Below, one piece after another: positions 1-6,671 of a DNA stretch of 11,645 nucleotides. Position numbers and translations under genes: made by a program. A model generated the notes under the pieces. The model did not search any database. It saw only the letters and a list, made by a program, of their open reading frames with translations, and was not told the DNA's origin. Each line of letters opens with the position of its first letter. Position 1 is the first letter of the stretch. Origin of the DNA: Nitrospirae bacterium CG1_02_44_142 (GTDB lineage Bacteria; Nitrospirota; Thermodesulfovibrionia; Thermodesulfovibrionales; UBA1546); the NCBI GenBank assembly GCA_001871685.1, contig MNVK01000072.1, forward strand, positions 1 through 11,645. The letters run 5' to 3'.

Positions 1-43
1 TTCTTATTTTCTTCCACTTTAGGTATTCTCCTCTACGAGCCAT
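1..43 (-). CDS. Possible 5' end of a gene leaving the window (unidentified)
   Basis: On the minus strand an ATG at 43 opens a frame reading MARRGEYLKWKKIR to the window edge without a stop. An in-frame stop lies shortly upstream, so this would be the first start. It begins about 74 nt after the cupin gene's stop and in the same direction, so it could be the next gene of that transcript. There is no Shine-Dalgarno before the ATG. A GAGGAG at roughly 26-31 would instead suit a GTG start further in, in another frame. Only 14 codons are visible, so neither the reading frame nor a function can be established. Confidence 0.25.
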   Translation of the reverse strand, partial: MARRGEYLKWKKIR

Positions 44-117
44 TGGCTGAAATTTTGATTTTTATATCATAAAATTTTTTGTCTTAAACAAGCAAGGACT
101 CGCAGGTTAATCTGTAA

Positions 118-588
118 TCAGGCGAGGATTATTGGTTTATCCCTTTTTGCATTCACAATACAGAGAAATCCAAACGGAGATTTAAACGGATTCCTTAATT
201 GATGAGGGGTATCAGGAGAGATGTAGAGCGTATCAAGAAAGTTCAGGATGTGACTTTTCTTATCGGCAATAGCTTTGCCTTTGCCCCTCACGCATATCAC
301 GACGTGCTCGTGCTTATGCCTCTCAAAACTGCTGCATCCGCCTGCTGCAATTTCAAAGTATCTGAGATGGAACTTGCACGTTTCTCTTTTATTTCCGATT
401 AGAGTCTGTCTTACAATATCAGCCCAATCTCCATTGCTTTGTTTATATTTCTCAACCTTAATCCCCTGCCATCTGAATTTGCCCTTGTGTTTATAAAGAG
501 CGCTTTTGTTTTCTTTATGCGCTCCTCTGCTTTTCAGGGCCGCCCCCCCTTGCTTCCAATCGCAGGATATCGGAGTTTTCCTTGCCAT
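118..588 (-). CDS. Small cupin-domain protein
   Basis: This 156-aa protein has a lysine-rich N-terminal third (residues 1-65) followed by a single conserved cupin barrel. Cupin motif 1 is G84-x6-H91-x-H93-E-H95 with the closing glycine at 102. Motif 2 is P125-D-T-P-H129-x3-N133. The three or four histidines are the expected metal ligands. The cupin_2 superfamily includes dioxygenases, isomerases, sugar-binding proteins and regulators, so the fold alone does not give a substrate. No signal peptide or membrane segment is present, so it is probably cytoplasmic. The ATG at 588 is the natural start because the barrel plus N-terminal extension is complete, although no strong Shine-Dalgarno precedes it. 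The gene diverges from ywbE across a 65-bp gap. A non-enzymatic ligand-binding role is equally possible. Confidence 0.82.
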   Translation of the reverse strand: MARKTPISCDWKQGGAALKSRGAHKENKSALYKHKGKFRWQGIKVEKYKQSNGDWADIVRQTLIGNKRETCKFHLRYFEIAAGGCSSFERHKHEHVVICVRGKGKAIADKKSHILNFLDTLYISPDTPHQLRNPFKSPFGFLCIVNAKRDKPIILA

Positions 589-635
589 AGTAAAAATAGT
601 TTAACATGTTTTAGAAATTGATTTCGGCGAGGGTG

Positions 636-641
636 TATAAT
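636..641 (+). promoter_or_regulatory. -10-like TATAAT in front of ywbE
   Basis: A perfect TATAAT lies 12 nt before the ywbE ATG, inside the string TATAATTAATA. No convincing -35 is found at 16-18 bp, and no Shine-Dalgarno lies between it and the start codon. If used, transcription would begin about 5 nt before the ATG, giving an almost leaderless mRNA. The same 11-mer occurs at 3692-3702 before another start codon. Confidence 0.4.
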
Positions 642-653
642 TAATACATCTTT

Positions 654-848
654 ATGGATGGAACTAAACGGGCTGATGTAAAACGCAGGTTGCGCGTCTC
701 AATCGTGCTGAAAAAAGACCAGCAGACAGGGAAACTCACTGAGGGGATTGTAAAAGATATTTTGACCAATTCGCCTGCGCATCCGCATGGAATCAAAGTG
801 CGCCTTGAAAGCGGAGAAATCGGCCGCGTAAAAAAGATAATTGTTTAA
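654..848 (+). CDS. ywbE: YwbE family protein (DUF2196)
   Basis: The 64-aa product matches, from memory, the small conserved YwbE family over its full length. The hallmark core VLKKDQQTGKLTEGIVKDIL (residues 19-38) is followed by NSPAHPHGIKVRLESGEIGR and a basic VKKIIV tail. The family has a compact, KOW-like beta-rich appearance and no established biochemical role. The positive charge and size are compatible with nucleic-acid or ribosome binding, but that is inference. Length is typical for the family (about 60-70 aa), so the gene is complete. The ATG at 654 is favoured over the out-of-frame ATG at 658. It diverges from the cupin gene and converges on the propeller lipoprotein, so it is probably monocistronic. 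Confidence 0.9.
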   Translation: MDGTKRADVKRRLRVSIVLKKDQQTGKLTEGIVKDILTNSPAHPHGIKVRLESGEIGRVKKIIV

Positions 849-875
849 ACTGCTCTGAATCCCTAAAGACTGGAA

Positions 876-904
876 CTCTGACCCTCTGACGCTTTGACCC
901 TTTG
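876..904. repeat. Imperfect 8-bp tandem repeat
   Basis: Consecutive octamers read CTCTGACC (876-883), CTCTGACG (884-891), CTTTGACC (892-899), then the partial CTTTG (900-904). Each differs by one or two bases. The array lies in the 118-bp gap between the convergent ywbE and lipoprotein genes and runs directly into the hairpin at 904-933. Confidence 0.6.
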
Positions 905-933
905 TCTCCTCGGCGACTCGCCTGGGACGAGAC
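904..933. terminator. Imperfect hairpin between convergent genes (possible bidirectional terminator)
   Basis: The arms GTCTC (904-908) and GAGAC (929-933) pair perfectly. The stem continues with TC/GA and GGC/GCC around a GACTC loop, with one mismatch and a three-base bulge. It lies downstream of both ywbE and the lipoprotein gene, where a terminator for either strand is expected. There is no adjacent U-run on the plus strand, so it is not a textbook intrinsic terminator. It may instead be a dispersed palindromic repeat. Confidence 0.35.
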
Positions 934-966
934 ACTCCGTATTGCCGGACTTTGAGGCATTATTTT

Positions 967-3402
967 TTACTTCATTGCTCCTGCATCAAGAAGCATCTGG
1001 CGAATCTCCTTATATTTTTCAGTATCAGTTTTTGAAGTTTTACCTAAAGCATTGTGCATCGTCTCGTTATCGGTATAAAAAAGCGCTCTCTGTCCATGAT
1101 CGTCTTTCAGATTTACATTAGCGCCGGCCTTGATGAGAAGTCTTACCACTTCCACATTAGCCTGAATTGTCGCCATTATTAGTGCGGTTTGACCACCAAA
1201 AGAATATTTCGTGTTGACATCCATGCCGCTATCCAAAATGTCTCTAACAATTTCAATCTGACCGGAAGCAGCAAAGGATGGAAGGGCATCTTTGCCAAAC
1301 TCCTTAGCTACTCTTTCCAAGTATCTTTTTCTTAGTATGTTTTCTTTAGAAAACTCCAGATTTGACATATTAAATGCAAGAAGTGACGGGCGTGGCATGC
1401 GCCATTTCCACTTCACGTATTCCTCGTATTTGTCAGAATTTAGGCCTACGCCTGCTGCAATTAAACGCTTTTCGGTTGGGTCCAATGCAAATGTTTGCAT
1501 ATCTACTCCATACATGAGAAGAACCTGCATTGCCGGAGAAAAGAAAAAATCACTGCGTTTTCCATTGTCAAGGTCAATGATGGTTATTCCACGCCCTTCT
1601 GCATAAAAAGGACGAATGTAATAACGCCCTTGAAATCGCTTGTTTCTCATTAACAGACAATTATTCAACTGCATAATTTCACGAGACAAAAGTCCCTGGA
1701 TAGCTGTATCGCGTAATGCCTTGGCCAAGCCAATGTTCAAAGCAACCGCTGCATTGAAGATATCCCGGGCAGTCTCTATTTGTGAGGAAAATGACTGCAT
1801 CTGTAACTGGGCATAACCCAAATCAGCTGCCATTTTTTTACTCTCAATGGCTGATTTCCGCTCCAACTGTGATGCATCTTTTCTTTTAAGAGCGGCATCC
1901 GCTTTAGTCTTCATATCTTCAAGGTTGTGCTGTTGGATTCGGAGGGTATAATTAGGGGAAGCCGAGACAAAGGAGTATGCACCCACAGACGGGGGGCGTG
2001 AATCTTTGCCATAATTATGGAACGCCATATCTGCAAGCATTATTTTATACCGGCTGTCTGCAGAATAGAAAATATCCTTGTTCACCGTGTGATAATTTTC
2101 CTGTGCCCAGATAAGTTTTCCATTAGGGAGAGACAATGCGACAAGACCGCTCTTTTCTCGTGAAATGTATAGATTCCCGGAGCGGAAATAGAGTATATCG
2201 GGCTGGCCTACATACTCTGACTTTGATGGGGAGCCCGCTGCCATTTCTTCGGAAAATGAAGTTTTAAAAATGCGTTTTCCATTGGATATGTCAAGTCCGA
2301 CTGCAGAACTATCTGTTGTAAATAGTAATGCTTTTTTTTCTAAAGCAAGAGGGCTTACGACAATTCCCCCGGTTTTTGAAGTCCATAATATTTTACCTGT
2401 CTTCAGGTTTATTGCCTGAATAATATCAGAATAATCCTTGGAGATATCCTCTTTTCTCTTTTCTCCAATGACCCTGAAAATCATTTCTCCAAAAACCGCT
2501 GTTAATTTTATCCCGCCGCTTTTTAGCTGACTTTCCCATGCTACGCTCCCATTTTGCGGATTAATAAGCGAATTGGAATCTTTTCCTGATAACAAAATCC
2601 CATCTTTCGTGTATTTGATTTCTCTTCCCCCAGTTTCAAGAAGGGCATTGGCCACAGTCCAAACTTTTTGACCTGTACCGATGGAAAGTTTAACTAACTT
2701 GGCACCTGCAACGAAAATAGCATCATCGCTGATGAATAGATCCGCTTCCATGTCCTTTTTAAAAAGGTCAGTTGAGATATTGCTTGACCAAAGAATTGAC
2801 CCTGTCTTCAAATCGATTAACTCAACCTTTTCGTTTGATGAGAGAATAGAAACTTTGTCAAATCCTTCTGTAAATGAAAAACTGTAAGGCGCCTTCACTT
2901 CATGCGCCCATATAATTTTACCCGTTGAGGGATCAAATGCTGTTAAGCCCAGTTCCTTTTCATTTCTTCCCAAAAGAATAATTAATGGATGAGTGGTTAT
3001 TACATTGTAAGAACCTCTGCTATATGACTTGCGTTTTGATTTCCATATCATCTTGCCGGTCTTTGCATCATAAAGAAAGATGTCCTCATAATCCGGCATG
3101 CCAAGAGCACTCCCCACCTCAACAGAACCAATAAGAAGCCTCTCCTCATTCAGGAACTGAATAAAATCTGCATCTTCATAAGGGAAAATACTTTCCCATT
3201 CCGTCGATGGATTATATTCTCTTAATTTTTTTGCAACTACTTTGGCAGGTTCATAAGCATCGTTACGCGCAATTGTGCCACCTTTTCCGGAAATTGCAGC
3301 CAAACCGTCAACGAATTGGGCGCCAGTACTACTACAACCATAAAACGATGCGATTATCGCTATTCCAAGCACTATTTTGATTATGTAAATTTTTTTATTC
3401 AT
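967..3402 (-). CDS. Lipoprotein with PQQ-type beta-propeller and C-terminal ankyrin repeats
   Basis: This 811-aa protein starts with a lysine-rich n-region, a hydrophobic stretch and a lipobox-like FYGC with the lipidated Cys at 23, so it should be a membrane-anchored extracytoplasmic lipoprotein. Eight copies of a D/N-x3-(T/N)G-x3-W type blade motif occur near residues 109, 155, 195, 238, 279, 330, 369 and 422, spaced 39-53 aa apart. This fits a full eight-bladed PQQ-like propeller as in BamB or quinoprotein dehydrogenases. Residues about 490-590 are helical and Lys/Glu/Ala-rich, possibly a coiled coil. Residues about 705-811 contain roughly three ankyrin repeats, the clearest being GQTALIMA...VVRLLIKAGANVN at 737-764. 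The ATG at 3402 is chosen because AAAGGAGAG precedes it and a signal peptide follows. No catalytic residues for a quinoprotein were identified, so a scaffold or BamB-like role is as likely as an enzymatic one. Confidence 0.85.
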   Translation of the reverse strand: MNKKIYIIKIVLGIAIIASFYGCSSTGAQFVDGLAAISGKGGTIARNDAYEPAKVVAKKLREYNPSTEWESIFPYEDADFIQFLNEERLLIGSVEVGSALGMPDYEDIFLYDAKTGKMIWKSKRKSYSRGSYNVITTHPLIILLGRNEKELGLTAFDPSTGKIIWAHEVKAPYSFSFTEGFDKVSILSSNEKVELIDLKTGSILWSSNISTDLFKKDMEADLFISDDAIFVAGAKLVKLSIGTGQKVWTVANALLETGGREIKYTKDGILLSGKDSNSLINPQNGSVAWESQLKSGGIKLTAVFGEMIFRVIGEKRKEDISKDYSDIIQAINLKTGKILWTSKTGGIVVSPLALEKKALLFTTDSSAVGLDISNGKRIFKTSFSEEMAAGSPSKSEYVGQPDILYFRSGNLYISREKSGLVALSLPNGKLIWAQENYHTVNKDIFYSADSRYKIMLADMAFHNYGKDSRPPSVGAYSFVSASPNYTLRIQQHNLEDMKTKADAALKRKDASQLERKSAIESKKMAADLGYAQLQMQSFSSQIETARDIFNAAVALNIGLAKALRDTAIQGLLSREIMQLNNCLLMRNKRFQGRYYIRPFYAEGRGITIIDLDNGKRSDFFFSPAMQVLLMYGVDMQTFALDPTEKRLIAAGVGLNSDKYEEYVKWKWRMPRPSLLAFNMSNLEFSKENILRKRYLERVAKEFGKDALPSFAASGQIEIVRDILDSGMDVNTKYSFGGQTALIMATIQANVEVVRLLIKAGANVNLKDDHGQRALFYTDNETMHNALGKTSKTDTEKYKEIRQMLLDAGAMK

Positions 3403-3544
3403 GCAGTCTCTCCTTTGGTTAAATCCAATAAGTGATAGGAATGTTGATTTTGAGGGTAAAAAGGCAAAGGTGCAAATGGAGTCAGGTTTTGCTTTTTGAC
3501 TTCTATCTTCCCCCTCAAATCCATCTTCCCCAGATCCTGCCAGC

Positions 3545-3573
3545 ATTATAGCAACTACAGCGCCATAGTGCAA
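3545..3573 (-). promoter_or_regulatory. Sigma70-type promoter of the propeller lipoprotein gene
   Basis: On the minus strand TTGCAC (3573-3568) is followed after exactly 17 bp by a perfect TATAAT (3550-3545). Transcription from about 3538 would give a leader of some 135 nt before the ATG at 3402. The leader contains a 9-bp direct repeat (ATCTTCCCC on the plus strand at 3505-3513 and 3523-3531). Its presence argues against any upstream translation start. Confidence 0.6.
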
Positions 3574-3666
3574 TGTATAAGTTCCAGCGGAAAAAAGGTT
3601 ATTTCGCTGATGGGTTTTTTATGAGAAAGAAGGTATATTATCACTGAGAGGTGTGTGACAAAATTC

Positions 3667-3697
3667 TTGAACTATTTGAAACTTGTTTTGTTATAAT
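3667..3697 (+). promoter_or_regulatory. Promoter candidate for the mnmD locus
   Basis: TTGAAC (3667-3672) is followed after 19 bp by a perfect TATAAT (3692-3697). The next ATG, at 3705, is only 7 nt further, where the transcript itself should begin, and no Shine-Dalgarno lies between. The promoter is back to back with that of the lipoprotein gene (3545-3573). The 19-bp spacer is long, so the -35 assignment is weak. Confidence 0.45.
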
Positions 3698-3704
3698 TAA
3701 TATC

Positions 3705-3866
3705 ATGAAACCGGCGGGCGCGATGAAAAGGTATTCCTTAAAGCCAAAAGGCAAAAATATAGAAGTCGCGCTTCAACTCCTTGAGCTTTCCCTGATACTC
3801 AAAAAATCAGTTAAAAAGGCTGCAAAGAAAAGACGAATTAAGCGACCCATCCGGGCGAGATGCTGA
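3705..3866 (+). CDS. Small basic ORF overlapping mnmD; possible detached MnmD N-terminus
   Basis: The 53-aa frame begins MKPAGAMKRYSLKPKG and is very rich in Lys/Arg towards its end. Its stop TGA (3864-3866) overlaps the mnmD ATG (3860) in the string ATGCTGA, an arrangement typical of translational coupling. From memory, MnmC/MnmD proteins often begin with MK-x-YS-(I/L)-x-P, which resembles MKRYSLKP at residues 7-14 here. The downstream methyltransferase lacks such a beginning. One missing base near 3846-3856 would join the two frames: an extra C in the CCC at 3846-3848 would give RPHPGEMLIPPYLVNEHY. It may therefore be a real coupled leader peptide gene, a natural frameshift, or a sequencing error. 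I recognise no independent function. Confidence 0.4.
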   Translation: MKPAGAMKRYSLKPKGKNIEVALQLLELSLILKKSVKKAAKKRRIKRPIRARC

Positions 3867-4558
3867 TCCCGCCCTATCTTGTGAACGAACATTATGACGA
3901 CCGCTATTTCGATGTTGTCAATGCCATTGAAGAAGCGAAGCACATCTTTTTTCAGGGTACCGGCATCATGGATATTCTTTCTGCCGCAGGGCCGGGGAGG
4001 AAAGAATTCAGAATAGGAGAAACAGGCTTCGGCGCAGGCCGTCTGCTCATTGCCCTCATGGATTTTCTGGACAATTGCGGCATCACAGATATAGCGATCA
4101 CCTACAATTCCGTTGAACTGCATCCAATCACTTCTGAGCGAATGGCGTCCATTCTCGGAGGATTCAGAACAGAGGTTGGCCCGCTTATTGATCTGCTTGT
4201 CCGGGCCTATAGCAGCATAGAAATTTCCAGGCCAGGGTGGCACCAGATACAACTCACACGGCCTTTTGGCATCCTGACCCTGAATCTCTGGATCGGGGAG
4301 GCCCTCGAAATGGTCAGTGCACTCACAATTCCCTGTGACACATGGTTCCTGGATGGCCATGGCCCAAAGAAAAACCCTGACATCTGGCGGCATGAGCTTC
4401 TTATGGCGATTGGAGAAAAAACAAAGACCGGCGGAACCTGTGCTACCTTTACTGTTGCCGGAGCTGTAAGACGCGGGCTTATTGATGCGGGGTTTTCTGT
4501 TGAGCAGCACCCTGGTTTTGGCGGGAAAAAATCAGTGCTCAAGGGGCTAAAACTGTAG
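3860..4558 (+). CDS. mnmD: tRNA (5-methylaminomethyl-2-thiouridine34)-methyltransferase, MnmD type
   Basis: The 232-aa product resembles the methyltransferase half of MnmC, which uses S-adenosylmethionine to methylate the 5-aminomethyl group of wobble uridine 34 in certain tRNAs. Visible motifs are NEHYDDRYFD (residues 9-18, like the VSRDFDDVYF region of E. coli MnmC), the SAM-binding ETGFGAGRL (54-62), the acidic VELHPIT (86-92), LNLWIGEALEM (141-151) and the signature TWFLDGHGPKKNPDIW (161-176) with the key Asp at 165. The C-terminal GFGGKKSVLKG (219-229) is also typical. There is no FAD oxidoreductase half, so it is a stand-alone MnmD. The ATG at 3860 has no good Shine-Dalgarno, which fits coupling to, or a frameshift with, the preceding small frame. 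Confidence 0.85.
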   Translation: MLIPPYLVNEHYDDRYFDVVNAIEEAKHIFFQGTGIMDILSAAGPGRKEFRIGETGFGAGRLLIALMDFLDNCGITDIAITYNSVELHPITSERMASILGGFRTEVGPLIDLLVRAYSSIEISRPGWHQIQLTRPFGILTLNLWIGEALEMVSALTIPCDTWFLDGHGPKKNPDIWRHELLMAIGEKTKTGGTCATFTVAGAVRRGLIDAGFSVEQHPGFGGKKSVLKGLKL

Positions 4559-4661
4559 TGCAGGTATTGCCGGGCCCATTGCCACTTTATTTCCGATGCA
4601 CCTCCTCACGACGCAGTTATCTGAAATTTCAATAAATGAGGCGAACGGGTAGAAAGGGCTA

Positions 4662-4876
4662 TTAAAAAACTGGGATGTGTCCCCAATTATTGATTGTTTG
4701 ATTGATTCCTGATTGCCGCGTGTCTGCCCTATGGCGATAAGAGACTATATTAAGTATGGTGTCCCCTGAATATGTCTTAGAGGCGTCAAAATCATCAGTC
4801 CAAGGGACTTTGAGGCGTTGTTTGATTGATAGATGATTTCCCTGCTGTAAAAAACTGGTCGCTGTCCTTATTTATC
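4662..4876. repeat. Non-coding region with scattered REP-like direct repeats
   Basis: The 339-bp gap 4559-4897 holds no credible gene. Two copies of TAAAAAACTGG-N4-TGTCC lie at 4663-4682 and 4848-4867. In the first, GGGA-TGTG-TCCC (4672-4683) forms a small hairpin. A separate exact 13-mer TTGTTTGATTGAT occurs at 4694-4706 and 4818-4830. GTGTCCCC at about 4760 repeats the core again. The pattern resembles decayed REP-like palindromic elements, but no transposase remnant is present. Confidence 0.5.
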
Positions 4877-4897
4877 CTATATTTTCCCAATCGGTTT

Positions 4898-5227
4898 TCA
4901 CAATGGTTTCCCTGCTCTTCTCGGTCTTTTGCGCATTCTGAAATATTTATCTTTTTCTTTCTCAGGAACAAATTCATATGCCTGTGCAACCAGCTCTTTT
5001 AATTTTTTAAGAAACGGATATTCGGGGTTAAATGTATACAGCCTTACCTTGCCAACGAGGCGGCTTGCGACAACCCCGCTGTTCTCAAGTCTTTTTAGTT
5101 GCTGCTGAATTCCGTTGACAGAGACCCCGAAAGTCCTTGCCATGCCGAGCGGATATCCTTCGCCGTATACATAGAGGAAGAAAAGAATCTTTTCTATTGT
5201 GATGTTTCCAAACAAGCCCTCGAGCAT
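4898..5227 (-). CDS. Winged-helix transcriptional regulator (ArsR-like)
   Basis: The 109-aa product is almost entirely a winged helix-turn-helix. The region IEKILFFLYVYGEG (11-24) forms the first helix. The HTH follows as PLGMARTFGVSVNGIQQQL (26-44), with the recognition helix around 36-48. The wing is GVVASRLVGKVRLYTFNP (51-68). A charged tail ends in RKRPRRAGKPL (99-109), which I recall as a conserved ending of this small-regulator family. No metal-binding CxC motif or ligand domain is seen, so any effector is unknown. The ATG at 5227 has AGAGAGG five bases upstream. Two palindromes sit over its own promoter, so it is very probably an autorepressor. The gene follows the dehydrogenase at 5350-6375 on the same strand but has its own promoter. 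Confidence 0.8.
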   Translation of the reverse strand: MLEGLFGNITIEKILFFLYVYGEGYPLGMARTFGVSVNGIQQQLKRLENSGVVASRLVGKVRLYTFNPEYPFLKKLKELVAQAYEFVPEKEKDKYFRMRKRPRRAGKPL

Positions 5228-5239
5228 TCAAACCTCTCT

Positions 5240-5300
5240 TACCATAATAGATGGTATCATAACCATAATATATGGTAACTATAAACTATCATTTTGTCAA
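5240..5300 (-). promoter_or_regulatory. Promoter and tandem-palindrome operator of the winged-helix gene
   Basis: Two palindromes ACCAT-N5-ATGGT lie at 5241-5255 and 5262-5276. Their centres are 21 bp apart, so a dimeric protein would bind twice on the same DNA face. The whole 21-bp unit is a near-perfect direct repeat (starting at 5241 and 5262). On the minus strand a perfect TTGACA (5300-5295) stands 17 bp before TACCAT (5277-5272), so the distal palindrome covers the -10 box and the other covers the start region. This layout is classic for autorepression. Confidence 0.7.
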
Positions 5301-5349
5301 GTGCGGGAAGGGCGGACATCTAAACTGCGGGGGAAGGGGTCAAATTCTT

Positions 5350-6375
5350 CTATTCAAATACAATCACGCTCTTAAGCGAATCCTTTGCCTCTGCCGTTAA
5401 TCTGAATGCCCCGGCAGTTTTTTCTATCGGGAATCTGTGGGTAACAAGCTTTTCAGCCCTTACAATTCCGCTCTCTATTATTTCAAGCGCATCCGCCGTA
5501 TCAGTAGGGCCGCAGGAGTAACTGGTAACAATATTTATATCTTTGAAATACAAATCATTCGGTTCAATTGTGAGGCGTTCGCCGGGCTTTGCAGGCGTAA
5601 AGAACAATACCATTCCTCCTGCTCCCGTGCATTCAATTCCCTGCTTCATTGCTTCAGAGCTGTTTGGCCCAACAATCACTACGTCTGCCATTTCTCCCTT
5701 AGTTAATTCTTTAAGGGCTTCTATCAAATTGTTTTTTGAAACATCAATGACTTCATCAGCGCCGGATTCCTTTGCCTTTTCAAGCCTGAATTGAACCATG
5801 TCAGCGCCGATGATTTTGCCTGCGCCGTATTTCCTTGCAAGCAGAACATTTAACTGTCCCATGAAGCCAAGCCCTATAACAAGGACTGTGTCTCCTCTTC
5901 TTATGCCGGCTCTTTTCAGGGCTTTAACAACACATGCAGTCGGCTCTATCAAGACGCCGTCTTCGTAGCTCAGAGTATCAGGAAGGCTCAGGGTATCATT
6001 CTCAAGATTAATCCGGGGTATGAGGATGTATTCTGAAATCCCTCCCGGAATTATCCTTGTGTTTTTCCAGGTCTCGCACTGGACATAATCACCGCGCCTG
6101 CAGAACCTGCATGTAAAGCACGGCGCATGATGATGCGTGAAAACCCTGTCGCCGGGTTTAAATGAAGTAACGCCTTCGCCGGCTTCCACTATCTCGCCTG
6201 TGGGCTCATGCCCGATGACAACCGGGGCTTTTTTCTCTATATACCACGGCATCACATCTCCTGAACATATTCCGCAGGCATGTGTTTTTATGAGGGCGTC
6301 TCCGGGGCCAATTACGGGAATTGGAACATCCTCAATCCTGATATCATTAAAACTGTAGAGTTTAGCGGCTTTCAT
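5350..6375 (-). CDS. Zinc-dependent alcohol/polyol dehydrogenase, MDR family (Tdh/sorbitol-dehydrogenase-like)
   Basis: The 341-aa protein is a complete medium-chain dehydrogenase that should oxidise an alcohol with NAD. The catalytic zinc site is C34 in CGICSGD, H56-E57 in GHEPTGEIVEAG and E144 in IEP. The structural zinc ligands are C86, C89, C92 and C100. The Rossmann motif is G168-L-G-F-M-G173, and D192 after the second strand favours NAD over NADP. The closest recognisable group is threonine dehydrogenase/sorbitol dehydrogenase (COG1063-type), but the substrate cannot be read from sequence. The ATG at 6375 is preceded by a possible TTAAAA-N17-TATTAT, too close to the ATG for a usual leader, and no Shine-Dalgarno is seen. 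It lies 29 nt after the RelE toxin gene on the same strand, so read-through from the toxin-antitoxin promoter is possible. It is a distant paralogue of the gene at 8517-9587. Confidence 0.9.
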   Translation of the reverse strand: MKAAKLYSFNDIRIEDVPIPVIGPGDALIKTHACGICSGDVMPWYIEKKAPVVIGHEPTGEIVEAGEGVTSFKPGDRVFTHHHAPCFTCRFCRRGDYVQCETWKNTRIIPGGISEYILIPRINLENDTLSLPDTLSYEDGVLIEPTACVVKALKRAGIRRGDTVLVIGLGFMGQLNVLLARKYGAGKIIGADMVQFRLEKAKESGADEVIDVSKNNLIEALKELTKGEMADVVIVGPNSSEAMKQGIECTGAGGMVLFFTPAKPGERLTIEPNDLYFKDINIVTSYSCGPTDTADALEIIESGIVRAEKLVTHRFPIEKTAGAFRLTAEAKDSLKSVIVFE

Positions 6376-6404
6376 ATGAATAATAGTTGTAGGCTGAACA
6401 TATT

Positions 6405-6671
6405 TTAAATCTGATAAATATTATCGTGGTGGTCAAAATCTACTAAAGTAACTATCTTTTCCTTTTCATTGATTTCATAGATAAGAACAAATGATCCACC
6501 CACATGAACTCTTCTTTTATTCTGCAACGGCTTTCTCAGCGGCTTAAATCGGTATGGATCGGCAAGAATATCTTGGGCTTTCCTGTCAATCAATTGCAGC
6601 ATTTCCATATCTTTTTTCTGGAGTTTCTTGAATTTCTTGTCGAGTGATTCTTTAATGGCAAGTTTATACAC
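6405..6671 (-). CDS. RelE/ParE-superfamily toxin (probable ribosome-dependent mRNA interferase)
   Basis: The 88-aa basic protein has the RelE-fold order: two N-terminal helices (residues 8-37), then DPYRFKPLRKPLQNKRRVHV (38-57), the strand FVLIYEI (61-67) and the ending VTLVDFDHHDNIY (74-86). Arg/Lys at 45-54 and the H81-H82-D83...Y86 cluster sit where RelE-like toxins carry their catalytic and mRNA-contacting residues. This supports mRNA cleavage on the ribosome rather than the gyrase inhibition of ParE, though the two share a fold. The start is GTG at 6671, overlapping the antitoxin stop in TAGTG, so translation is coupled. Such toxins act in the cytoplasm and are neutralised by the partner encoded just upstream. 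Length is normal for the family, and no truncation is apparent. Confidence 0.85.
   Translation of the reverse strand: MYKLAIKESLDKKFKKLQKKDMEMLQLIDRKAQDILADPYRFKPLRKPLQNKRRVHVGGSFVLIYEINEKEKIVTLVDFDHHDNIYQI

Noticed and set aside
876..933. CRISPR-like array
   Set aside because: The repeats are only 8 bp, directly adjoining and without spacers.
3403..3573. N-terminal extension of the propeller lipoprotein to a TTG at 3573
   Set aside because: The TTG lies inside the -35 hexamer of a good promoter (TTGCAC-N17-TATAAT), the 57 extra residues look like random sequence, and a strong Shine-Dalgarno plus signal peptide mark 3402.
3773..4510. 245-aa open frame on the minus strand opposite mnmD
   Set aside because: It is antisense to a clearly conserved methyltransferase and shows no motif or domain-like pattern.
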